This document shows, one piece after another, positions 1 to 7,428 of a stretch of DNA of 64,000 nt. Each line of letters starts with the position of its first letter. Positions within the stretch are counted from its first letter, which is position 1. A model generated the notes under the pieces. It was given only the letters and a program-made list of their open reading frames with translations. It did no database searches and had not been told where the DNA came from. This DNA comes from Gleimia hominis (GTDB taxonomy: Bacteria; Actinomycetota; Actinomycetes; Actinomycetales; Actinomycetaceae): NCBI RefSeq assembly GCF_002871945.2, contig NZ_CP126963.1, positions 620,001 through 684,000 of the forward strand. Reading direction: 5' to 3'. A program made the position numbers and the translations under genes.

Positions 1-2
1 CG

Positions 3-173
3 AAACGTCCCTCACCAGCCATGGAAGGCAGAGCCGGACAGTGGAATGCCGCACAGAACTGGGAAGAATACCCCCAGATTCAAGAAGAACGCGCCCCCAA
101 ACGCGTTCGGCGGCAGGCGCGCGAGTTATCCCGCCGCAGCCGCAGAGTCTTACCACACGAGGAAGGGGAATAA
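3..173 (+). CDS. C-terminal fragment of an upstream gene (5' end outside window)
   Basis: A frame open from the window edge to a TAA at 171-173 encodes about 56 residues, very rich in Arg, Gln and Glu, with no stop. It ends one base before the ATG of the ARC ATPase, and its last codons contain the purine-rich ribosome site of that gene, the arrangement expected of a translationally coupled upstream gene. In many actinobacteria the gene before the ARC/Mpa ATPase encodes a TrmI-type tRNA adenine-N1 methyltransferase, and this could be its basic tail. No catalytic motif is visible in the fragment, so the product is inferred from position only. Confidence 0.45.
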   Translation, partial: KRPSPAMEGRAGQWNAAQNWEEYPQIQEERAPKRVRRQARELSRRSRRVLPHEEGE

Positions 174-174
174 A

Positions 175-1740
175 ATGTCTGCACAACCAGGATCATCCCA
201 GCTTCATTCGCTGCAAGACGAAGTTAGTTCCCTTGAGGGGAAAAACGCGCGGTTAGCGCAAGCTCTCGGTCACGCACGCGAGCAGTTAAGTGCTGTGCGT
301 CAGCAACTAGAGGACGTCACTAAACCACCCGCGCAAATCGGCACATTTATCGCCGCCATAGAGGGGAAACGAGAAGCGGAAGTGAGTGTGTCCGGCCGGT
401 TCATGCATCTGGGCGTAGCCCCCGGGGTGGACCTCAAAGGGCTTGCGTGCGGGGAAGAAGTACGTATTGACGAACACATGGTCGTGGTGGAGCGCCGCGG
501 TGTGCGCCGCACCGGTACTCTCGCTTCAGTGGTGGAACTGCAGGGAGCAGACCGGGTGCTAGTGAACGTAGACGGGTCCAGTAAACGCATGTTGAAACTC
601 GCGGGTGCGCTGCGCCACGGCGGAGTTAAACCCGGAGATTCCATGCTCGTAGACGTGCGCGCCGGGGTGGCGTTAGAACGCATTGTGCGCTCTGATGTGG
701 AACAGCTGCTAACCCCGGAAGTGCCGGACGTTACGTACGACGACATCGGGGGTTTGGCAGCGCAGATCCAGAAAGTGCGCGACAGCGTGGAACTACCGTT
801 TAAACACCCCCAGTTGTACCGCGATTACGAGTTGCGGTCGCCGAAAGGAATTTTGCTGTACGGCCCCCCGGGGTGCGGGAAAACGCTGATTGCGAAAGCA
901 GTTGCCCGTTCCCTTGCGATGAACGAGAACGGTGCGGGAACCACGTACTTCCTGTCGGTTAAAGGCCCGGAGCTGCTCAACAAGTTCGTGGGGGAGACCG
1001 AACGGCAAATCCGCTCTATCTTCGCTCGTGCCCGGTCCCTGGCCTCGGCGGATGTGCCCGTGGTGATATTTTTTGACGAAATGGAAGCCTTGTTCCGCAC
1101 ACGGGGTTCGGGAGTTTCTTCGGATATAGAAACCATGGTTGTGCCCCAGTTACTGGCGGAAATGGACGGGGTTGAATCGTTAGACAACGTGATCATTATT
1201 GGCGCGTCGAACCGCGAAGACATGATCGACCCAGCGGTGTTACGTCCGGGGCGGTTAGACATTCGGATCCGCATCGAGCGGCCTGACCGGCAGGGCGCGC
1301 GCGAAATTTTCAGTAAGTACTTGACGGAGCAGATTCCGATTGCCCCACAAACCCTCGCGCAGTTCGGCAGCGCGCAGCGTGCCACACAGGCGATGAGTGA
1401 GATGGTGCTTGAGAAGATTTTTGCGCGCCGGCCGCAAACCGCTCTGTTCAACCTCACCCTCGCAACCGGGGAGCTGCAGACGATATACGCCGATGACTTG
1501 ATCTCGGGCGCAATGATCGCGGCGATCGTAGAGCGCGCAAAGAAGTTCGCGGTGAAAGCCACCTTAGCGGGGCAGCCCGGGTTGACGATGGATCATCTTC
1601 AAGCCGCTTTTGATGAGGAAATGCGTGAAACTAAAGATTTAGGGGCAACAACGACGCCGGCTCAGTGGGCCCGCACCACTGGGCTGCGAGGAGAAGGCGT
1701 AGTGTCGGTCTCCGCTGTTGAACAATCCTCAGGAAAATAG
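175..1740 (+). CDS. arc: ARC/Mpa-type AAA ATPase of the Pup system
   Basis: Ring-forming AAA ATPase that recognises pupylated proteins and unfolds them. The 521-residue product has an N-terminal coiled coil (about residues 10-50) that binds Pup, an OB-fold interdomain region (about 53-160), and one AAA module with Walker A GPPGCGKT at 230-237 and Walker B ending FFDE near 300. The start at 175 follows the strong site gaggaagggg; an in-frame ATG at 46 is possible but lies inside the upstream gene and lacks such a site. The protein ends EQSSGK. It therefore lacks the penultimate Tyr (QYL-type tail) with which mycobacterial Mpa docks onto and opens the 20S proteasome. Corynebacterial ARC proteins likewise lack this tail and work without a proteasome. 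It heads the dop-pup-pafA cluster, separated from dop by a 132-bp purine-rich spacer. Confidence 0.95.
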   Translation: MSAQPGSSQLHSLQDEVSSLEGKNARLAQALGHAREQLSAVRQQLEDVTKPPAQIGTFIAAIEGKREAEVSVSGRFMHLGVAPGVDLKGLACGEEVRIDEHMVVVERRGVRRTGTLASVVELQGADRVLVNVDGSSKRMLKLAGALRHGGVKPGDSMLVDVRAGVALERIVRSDVEQLLTPEVPDVTYDDIGGLAAQIQKVRDSVELPFKHPQLYRDYELRSPKGILLYGPPGCGKTLIAKAVARSLAMNENGAGTTYFLSVKGPELLNKFVGETERQIRSIFARARSLASADVPVVIFFDEMEALFRTRGSGVSSDIETMVVPQLLAEMDGVESLDNVIIIGASNREDMIDPAVLRPGRLDIRIRIERPDRQGAREIFSKYLTEQIPIAPQTLAQFGSAQRATQAMSEMVLEKIFARRPQTALFNLTLATGELQTIYADDLISGAMIAAIVERAKKFAVKATLAGQPGLTMDHLQAAFDEEMRETKDLGATTTPAQWARTTGLRGEGVVSVSAVEQSSGK

Positions 1741-1872
1741 GAAGGTCGAAGGGGCGAAGGAACGGGCCCTAGACAAGTGAAGCAAGCGGTAGGGAAGTAA
1801 AGTGGCCCTGGGTGAGTAGAGAAAGCCGAAGGCGTATGGGAACCAGCTGCAGACAAGTAGGAAGAGGTTGGC

Positions 1873-3411
1873 ATGAGTGACCGCGTGGTTGGAACTGAAA
1901 CTGAGTTCGGGATTATGGGGCAAACTGGTGCGCAGAACCCGATTCAACTATCTGCCGTAGCAGTTGAATCTTTCGCACAGTCAGTGCAGACAACCCAGGT
2001 GGTGCGGTGGGATTATGCGGGTGAGGATCCTCTCAACGATGCGCGCGGCTACCGGATTGAACGAGCTTCTGCGGATCCTTCCATGCTCACGGACGACCCA
2101 TACCACTTGGCTCCGTCGGGTGGGGTGGAGTACGAACCGCGCCCCTCAGAGTACGAGCAGCACATGCAGAAGGCCACGTCGGTGGTGCTCAGTAACGGAG
2201 CGCGGTTTTACGTGGACCACGCGCACCCGGAGTATTCCGCGCCAGAGACGACGAACGCGTTTGACGCGGTGCTCTACGACCGGGCCGGAGACCGGATTGC
2301 TCAGCTGGCGATGGACACGGCTCGCCAGGCGGGCACACCGATCACACTGTACAAGAACAACACGGACGGGAAGGGAGCCTCATACGGCACGCACGAGAAC
2401 TACCAGGTGCCACGCCACGTAGATTTCGACGACATGGTGGCGGTGCTCATCCCATTTTTTGTCACCCGGCCGGTGGTGTGCGGGGCCGGGCGCGTTGGGC
2501 TTGGAATGCATTCGAGCGAGGCTGGATTCCAAATCTCTCAACGCGCAGACTTTGTGGAGAACACAATTGGGCTGCAAACCACGTTTGACCGCCCCATCAT
2601 TAATACACGCGACGAACCCCACGCAAAACCAAGTGAGTACCGTCGTCTGCATGTGATTAATGGGGATGCGAACCAGTTTGACGTGTCGAACCTCGTGAGA
2701 ATTGGTTCCACCGCGCTGATCCTGCGGGTAATCGAACGTGGCGTCGGCTTAGACCTAGATGCCCTCAGTTTGGATGAAGACCCAGTGAACGCGTGCTGGA
2801 AAGTATCGCACGACACGGATTTGCAGGTGGGGCTCGAAACTAAATCGGGTAAAACCATGACTGCGCTGCAGCTGCAACGCCACTACTATGACCACGCCTG
2901 TAACCTCGACGACCTAACGGATGCGGATAAACTCGTTTTGCGCTACTGGGACCAGGTACTAACCGGTTTAGAAACCGACCGCAGTAGTGTCGCGCACCTG
3001 GTGGAGTGGGTCGGTAAGCGCGCGCTGCTAGATAGAGCCCGAACCCGGCTGCGCAGCGACTGGACTCATCCCCAGCTGGCCGCTATGGACATCCAGTGGG
3101 CAGACCTCAGGGCGGGCAAATCACTGGTGGAAAAACTCGACCAAGCGGGCCGGGTGAAACGGTTGTTCACGCCCGCTCAGGTGCAACGCGCCACTACGGT
3201 GCCGCCGGCAAACACGCGGGCGCGGCTGCGTGGGAACGCGATCGCACACCTGCCTACAGTTGCGCGCGCATCATGGACATCGGTGCTGGTAGACGACAGA
3301 CAGCAACTGGTGCGTCTGCCACTACCGAACCCGAATGACGCCGGGTCAGACGCTGCTATACGTGCCTTGCAAGCGGGCGATGCAAAAGAGTTTATTAAGC
3401 TGATGTCGTAA
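1873..3411 (+). CDS. dop: Depupylase / Pup deamidase Dop
   Basis: Dop removes Pup from substrates by cleaving the isopeptide bond; in species whose Pup ends in Gln it also deamidates Pup. The 512-residue protein opens with the family signature GTETEFGIMG, whose Glu residues bind Mg-ATP. A Dop-specific flexible loop follows (about residues 46-80). The catalytic Asp is Asp115 in RFYVDHAHPEYSAPE. Length matches the family (about 500). ATG start with upstream ggaagagg. The Pup encoded next door already ends in Glu, so deamidation should be unnecessary and depupylation is the expected role. Dop and PafA are paralogues, and the shared TRDEP motif is visible in both (INTRDEPHAKPSEYRRLHV here). Confidence 0.95.
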   Translation: MSDRVVGTETEFGIMGQTGAQNPIQLSAVAVESFAQSVQTTQVVRWDYAGEDPLNDARGYRIERASADPSMLTDDPYHLAPSGGVEYEPRPSEYEQHMQKATSVVLSNGARFYVDHAHPEYSAPETTNAFDAVLYDRAGDRIAQLAMDTARQAGTPITLYKNNTDGKGASYGTHENYQVPRHVDFDDMVAVLIPFFVTRPVVCGAGRVGLGMHSSEAGFQISQRADFVENTIGLQTTFDRPIINTRDEPHAKPSEYRRLHVINGDANQFDVSNLVRIGSTALILRVIERGVGLDLDALSLDEDPVNACWKVSHDTDLQVGLETKSGKTMTALQLQRHYYDHACNLDDLTDADKLVLRYWDQVLTGLETDRSSVAHLVEWVGKRALLDRARTRLRSDWTHPQLAAMDIQWADLRAGKSLVEKLDQAGRVKRLFTPAQVQRATTVPPANTRARLRGNAIAHLPTVARASWTSVLVDDRQQLVRLPLPNPNDAGSDAAIRALQAGDAKEFIKLMS

Positions 3412-3420
3412 CCCGCGGCG

Positions 3421-3439
3421 GGCAGTGCCCAGCACTGCC
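3421..3439 (+). other. Hairpin between dop and pup
   Basis: A perfect 8-bp stem (ggcagtgc/gcactgcc) with a 3-base loop begins 10 bases after the dop stop codon. No T-run follows, so it is not a classical terminator. It could stabilise the 3' end of dop mRNA or partially attenuate transcription into pup, which would separate the levels of Pup and Dop. Function is inferred. Confidence 0.45.
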
Positions 3440-3446
3440 AACCAAC

Positions 3447-3495
3447 GTAATTAGACGGTAACTGCAAATGAATGTAACTAGACGGTAACTGCAAA
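3447..3495 (+). repeat. Two direct repeats in the pup leader
   Basis: A 22-bp unit occurs twice with 27-bp period (3447-3468 and 3474-3495) and one mismatch. The core tagacggtaactgcaaa is identical in both. The second copy abuts the pup Shine-Dalgarno sequence. It may be a duplicated protein-binding site, a local duplication of a leader, or a promoter/operator element. Confidence 0.6.
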
Positions 3496-3505
3496 AGGAG
3501 GAACA

Positions 3506-3688
3506 GTGGCTCAGCAAATGGCGTTTGGAGGCGGCGACAATTCCGATTCTGATAATGAGGAGTTAGCTGCCGGCCAGGTGCAAGAAGACGCATCCAGCTT
3601 GGACGATCTTCTTGACGAAATCGATACGGTACTGGAAGCGGATGCGCAAACATTCGTCCAGGGATTCGTACAAAAAGGTGGGGAATAG
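3506..3688 (+). CDS. pup: Prokaryotic ubiquitin-like protein Pup
   Basis: Small disordered protein modifier joined through its C-terminal glutamate to lysines of target proteins by PafA. The 60-residue product has the family layout: a polar, acidic N-terminal half, the conserved stretch LDDLLDEIDTVLEADAQTF, and the C-terminal FVQKGGE. Ending in Gly-Gly-Glu means it needs no deamidation before ligation. It begins at GTG 3506, five bases after an excellent AGGAGG site. It lies between dop and pafA (8-bp gap to pafA), with no prcB/prcA in between, unlike the mycobacterial order pup-prcB-prcA. Confidence 0.97.
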   Translation: MAQQMAFGGGDNSDSDNEELAAGQVQEDASSLDDLLDEIDTVLEADAQTFVQGFVQKGGE

Positions 3689-3696
3689 GCAAGACG

Positions 3697-5088
3697 TTGA
3701 AGCGACGGATTTTTGGGGTAGAAACCGAGTACGGCCTAACGTGTGCCAGTACCCGCGGGGATCAGTCCCCAATCGATGCGGACCTGGCTGCGCGCTACCT
3801 GTTCAAAGTACTGATCGACAGTGGTCGCAGTTCGAACGTGTATTGGCGCAATGGGGGGCGCGTGTACCTCGACGTCGGTTCGCACCCGGAATACGCCACC
3901 GCAGAATGCGACCGAGTTTCGGACCTGCTTTTTCAAGACCGGGCAGGTGACCGCATTCTTACCGAAATGGCGAGTGCAGGCAATGAGTACTTAGCTAACG
4001 ACGGGATTGCTGGGAAGTTGCACCTGTTTCGCAATAATGAGGACGCGCAAGGCACTTCGTTTGGCTGCCACGAGAACTATTTGATGCGCCGCAACCGACA
4101 TTTTCGTGATATCGCAGACGCGCTCGTGTCCTTTTTCGTGACCCGGCAGATTCTAACGGGAACGGGTCATATTCACCGTGAGGGCGTGCCCCGCTTGGGT
4201 TACTCGGTGCGGGCTTGGCATATGGATGACGCGGTTTCGTCCGCAACGACGCGTACCCGCCCCATAATTAATACCCGCGACGAACCGCTGGCAGATGCGA
4301 GTGAGTACCGGCGCCTGCACGTAATTGTGGGGGATACGAATGTGTCCGAGAGCGCCAAGGCCCTCAAGATAGTAATGACGGACCTGTGTTTGGCGGCGAT
4401 CGAGAACGGCGTGCGGATCGCAGACCTTGCCTTGGCCGACCCCCTCAGCGATATTCGCCGCATCGACGAGAAGGTGGGGAACAATCCGGTTCTCACACTC
4501 AAAGACGGTCGGGAAATGGACACCGTAACGCTGCAGCGACAGTGGCGCGAGCGAGTTCTAAACCACGTGGACCTATCGACGGCACCTGCGCTTATCCCCG
4601 CGATGGTGGACCTGTGGGGCCGCGGGTTGGACGCCGTGGAATCTCAGGACTACACGCCCGTGGAAACGGAGCTCGATTGGGCGATTAAACACCGATTCTT
4701 AACCCGCGCGTGCGAGCGGCACGGTTTTTCGCTCACCGATCCGCGGATCGCACGCATGGATTTGGCCTACCACGACATCACCGACCGCGTGGTTTCGAAA
4801 ATGGAAACCACCGGTTTAATGAAGCGTCTAACCGACCCGCGTGAGGTGGAGGAAGCGATCCAAACCCCGCCTAGAACCACGCGCGCACACCTGCGCGGGC
4901 AGGTAGTTGAGGCGGCGGAACGCTACCACCGCGACGTGTCTGTCGATTGGCTTCACGTGCGGTTAAACGAAGCGGGAGCCACCGGCATAACCCTGTCTGA
5001 CCCATTCGCAAATGCGGACGAGCGGATTGACAACCTGCTCGAACAAATGAGCCAACCCAGCGATCCGACGCCCGGAGTGTTTGCGTGA
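3697..5088 (+). CDS. pafA: Pup--protein ligase PafA
   Basis: PafA phosphorylates the C-terminal Glu of Pup with ATP and transfers it to substrate lysines. The 463-residue protein begins at a TTG, with the family opening MKRRIFGVETEYGL; the Glu residues bind Mg. The catalytic Asp is Asp59 in YLDVGSHPEYATAECD. TRDEP recurs in INTRDEPLADASEYRRLHV, as in its paralogue Dop, but the Dop-specific loop after the first strand is absent, which assigns ligase rather than depupylase. The weak TTG start 8 bp after pup suggests translational coupling. Its stop overlaps the FKBP gene start by 4 bp. Confidence 0.96.
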   Translation: MKRRIFGVETEYGLTCASTRGDQSPIDADLAARYLFKVLIDSGRSSNVYWRNGGRVYLDVGSHPEYATAECDRVSDLLFQDRAGDRILTEMASAGNEYLANDGIAGKLHLFRNNEDAQGTSFGCHENYLMRRNRHFRDIADALVSFFVTRQILTGTGHIHREGVPRLGYSVRAWHMDDAVSSATTRTRPIINTRDEPLADASEYRRLHVIVGDTNVSESAKALKIVMTDLCLAAIENGVRIADLALADPLSDIRRIDEKVGNNPVLTLKDGREMDTVTLQRQWRERVLNHVDLSTAPALIPAMVDLWGRGLDAVESQDYTPVETELDWAIKHRFLTRACERHGFSLTDPRIARMDLAYHDITDRVVSKMETTGLMKRLTDPREVEEAIQTPPRTTRAHLRGQVVEAAERYHRDVSVDWLHVRLNEAGATGITLSDPFANADERIDNLLEQMSQPSDPTPGVFA

Positions 5089-6131
5089 ACGAGCGGGGCA
5101 GCAGCCGACACTTCCCGTCCCGGCAAGAACTAAAAAAGACCCAGCTTAAACGCGAGAGCGCCTCGCACTCGCGGGGAGTAACGCCTCTGCGCAGGTCCCG
5201 CGTTGAGCGCCGCCGCAGTGCTCGCGCGCGGATAAAACGGTGGTGGATCGAAGCGCTGGTACTGGTGGTACTGGCCGCTATAGTGGGCACCGCTATTCTC
5301 GTTGCGGTCAACAGGAAGAATGATGCGCAGCCGCCTAGCAACTGGTTAGAGCGCATCCAAGTGTCGGGCAACGTGGGGCGCGTTCCAATCCTGAAACTCA
5401 GCGAACCGGTGAGTGTTTCCGAAACAAAAACGAAACTTCTTGAGCGCGGTGGGGGCCGGCAGATCACTAAAGGCGCCCCCCTGCTAGTGTCTATCACCTC
5501 GTTTTCAGGCGAAAACGGACATGTTTTGTCTACAAATCAGCGGTCTACGTTTGACGTCGGACCGGCGGAGACACAGTCTTTTGAACCGGAACTACTCGAC
5601 GGCGTGATCGGGAAAACGGAAGGGTCCCGGGTACTGTTCGTGCGGCCAGTGACGAACAAGGGGCAGCGTACCACGGAGATAAACGTGGTGGACATTTTAC
5701 CGTCGGTCGCTTGGGGCGACGCGGTGAAAGACCCCGGAAAACCCCTTAAAGTCACCATGACGGAAGCGGGCCCCCGACCGAGCCACGACGGACAGAAACC
5801 ACCCGCCGACCTGACGGTTCAGACTCTAGTGACCGGAGGTGGGCAGCAGGTGCGGGCGGACGACACTGTGCTGGTGCAGTACTTGGCGGCCCGCTGGGAC
5901 GATTCCGTTGAAATTTCGTCTACGTGGGCCACTGGGATTCCAAAAATGATCCCCCTGCGCACCGCAATGGCTGGGGTGGAACAAGCTCTGCTCGATCAGC
6001 GGGTCGGCACTCGCCTGGCGATCACGATTCCGCCCGACCAGGCCTCCGGGGATTCAACCCTCATGGTAATAATCGACATTCTCGCAACGCGGCAGACGGA
6101 CGAAGCAGAAGTCAAACCAGACAAGAAGTAA
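5085..6131 (+). CDS. Membrane-anchored FKBP-type peptidyl-prolyl isomerase
   Basis: The 348-residue protein has a strongly basic N terminus (about 1-53), one transmembrane helix (about 55-76, beginning RWWIEALVLVV), and an extracytoplasmic part with two FKBP-like regions. The second (about 240-335) keeps the FKBP pattern DTVLVQYLAARW ... PKMIPLRTAMAGVEQALLDQ ... RLAITIPP. The first (about 125-215) is more divergent. The expected role is proline isomerisation of secreted or envelope proteins outside the membrane. The GTG start overlaps the pafA stop by 4 bp, so it is coupled to the Pup operon. Whether that link is functional is unknown. No other product class fits better, but activity of either domain is unproven. 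Confidence 0.85.
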   Translation: MNERGSSRHFPSRQELKKTQLKRESASHSRGVTPLRRSRVERRRSARARIKRWWIEALVLVVLAAIVGTAILVAVNRKNDAQPPSNWLERIQVSGNVGRVPILKLSEPVSVSETKTKLLERGGGRQITKGAPLLVSITSFSGENGHVLSTNQRSTFDVGPAETQSFEPELLDGVIGKTEGSRVLFVRPVTNKGQRTTEINVVDILPSVAWGDAVKDPGKPLKVTMTEAGPRPSHDGQKPPADLTVQTLVTGGGQQVRADDTVLVQYLAARWDDSVEISSTWATGIPKMIPLRTAMAGVEQALLDQRVGTRLAITIPPDQASGDSTLMVIIDILATRQTDEAEVKPDKK

Positions 6132-6293
6132 GAACCTAAAGGCTGGGGTATGCTGCACCATAGCCGGGCAATGCGGGGCTAATAAGTGCTGATCATATCG
6201 CACTTGCGCGGCTCTATCGGCGGAACTATCGGAAAGTGGACGGTTACCTACTTGCGGGCTTTTGCCGCTAAACTTTGCGGTGGAAGGAGCCTC

Positions 6294-7163
6294 ATGAGTG
6301 CAATCGAAACGATTCGCGATCGCGCACTTGCGGGTGTGCGGGAGCGCGAACAACGGGACTCGTTTGCACGCGTGAAACAGTTGGCGGAAGCTGCGCCGAC
6401 CCCTAAAGACGGTTACCGGGCACTGCGCTGTGGCCCGGGTGCCGTGTCGATTATGGCTGAGATTAAGCGCTCTTCTCCCGGAACCGGCCCACTGGCCCGC
6501 ATTGAGGATCCCGCGCAGCTAGCTGCCGAGTATGAAGCTGGGGGAGCGCGCGCCATTTCTTGTTTAACTGCCGCCTACCGATACGGTGGGGCCCTGAGTG
6601 ATTTGGATGCGGTGAGCCAGGCAGTAAGCATACCGGTGTTACGCAAGGACATAATCCTCACGCCCTACCAGATCCACGAGGCGCGAGCGCACGGGGCAGA
6701 CATGATATTACTTATCGTTTCTTTCTTGAATGACGACCAACTGCGCGGCTTCGTGGAACGCACCACGTCACTTGGAATGACTCCCGTTGTAGAGGCACAT
6801 TCGCGTTTGGAGGCGCTGCGGGCGATCGACTCGGGAGCGCGCGTGATCGGGATTAATGCTCGTGATCTGCTTTCGAACCATATTGATCGTGATAATTTCT
6901 CGCAGGTGGTGGATGTGTTACCGGCCGACGTGGTGGCCGTTGCGGAATCGGGAGTGCGGGATCCGCGCGACGTGTTCGAGTACGCAAGTGCGGGTGCGGA
7001 TTGTGTTTTAATCGGTGAGGCACTGGTTACGTCTAAAACCCCGCGCACACTCGTTGGGGAGATGGTGTCTGCCGCGCAGCATCCCGCGATTCTAGACGAC
7101 CGGAAAGAACGGGTGAAACGGACGGTTCATCAGCGCCACAGCGACGGCTTCCACTTACGCTAG
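6294..7163 (+). CDS. trpC: Indole-3-glycerol phosphate synthase TrpC
   Basis: TIM-barrel enzyme closing the indole ring in tryptophan synthesis. Recognisable motifs are EIKRSSPG (substrate phosphate and catalytic Lys), LRKDIILTPYQIHEAR (catalytic Lys), PVVEAHS (catalytic Glu), GINARDL and VAESGV. Two positions differ from the common form (SSPS to SSPG, INNR to INAR), but the catalytic Lys and Glu residues remain. The start at 6294 has the site ggaaggagc 5 bases upstream; an upstream in-frame start at 6186 has none. Product is 289 aa. No other trp gene is in the window, whereas mycobacteria have trpC-trpB-trpA-lgt in a row. Confidence 0.93.
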   Translation: MSAIETIRDRALAGVREREQRDSFARVKQLAEAAPTPKDGYRALRCGPGAVSIMAEIKRSSPGTGPLARIEDPAQLAAEYEAGGARAISCLTAAYRYGGALSDLDAVSQAVSIPVLRKDIILTPYQIHEARAHGADMILLIVSFLNDDQLRGFVERTTSLGMTPVVEAHSRLEALRAIDSGARVIGINARDLLSNHIDRDNFSQVVDVLPADVVAVAESGVRDPRDVFEYASAGADCVLIGEALVTSKTPRTLVGEMVSAAQHPAILDDRKERVKRTVHQRHSDGFHLR

Positions 7164-7175
7164 TGGGGGCCGCAA

Positions 7176-7300
7176 GTTTTATGTGCTCGTCGGGTGCGTA
7201 GTTCTATGTGCTCGTCGGGTGGGTAGTTCTATGCGCTACTGGGCCGCGCGTTTTATGTGCTAGTAGGGTCGCGAATCGTGCGTGCTCGTGGCGCCGCTGG
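7176..7300. repeat. Degenerate 25-bp tandem repeats between trpC and lgt
   Basis: The unit tatgtgctcgtcgggtg occurs perfectly at 7180-7196 and 7205-7221. Diverged copies follow at about 7230, 7254 and 7279. The period is 24-25 bp, so about four to five copies are present. Flanks between copies (gtagttc, gcgttt) are also partly repeated. Together with 7301-7428 this fills the 265-bp gap before lgt. I see no open reading frame or hairpin of note here. Copies are too closely spaced to be a CRISPR array. Confidence 0.75.
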
Positions 7301-7344
7301 GTTTGCGGATAGTTGTGAACACATTGCGCGCAACTGAGGACCGG

Positions 7345-7375
7345 TTGATATTCCGGGGTGGTTACCCAGTATAAT
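7345..7375 (+). promoter_or_regulatory. Candidate promoter for lgt
   Basis: TTGATA (7345-7350) and a perfect TATAAT (7370-7375) are separated by 19 bp, slightly longer than ideal. The -10 lies 54 bp before the chosen lgt start. The perfect -10 box makes this one of the more convincing vegetative promoters here. Confidence 0.5.
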
Positions 7376-7428
7376 TTGGAAGTGAGTTTTGTTGACTAGC
7401 AGTTGTGGTCTCAGTTGAAAGGTTCCGA

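Noticed and set aside
3689..3696. Room for prcB/prcA between pup and pafA.
   Set aside because: Only 8 bp separate the genes; proteasome subunits are not encoded here.
7176..7300. The 25-bp repeats as a CRISPR array.
   Set aside because: Gaps between copies are about 8 bp, copies are degenerate and there are no cas genes.
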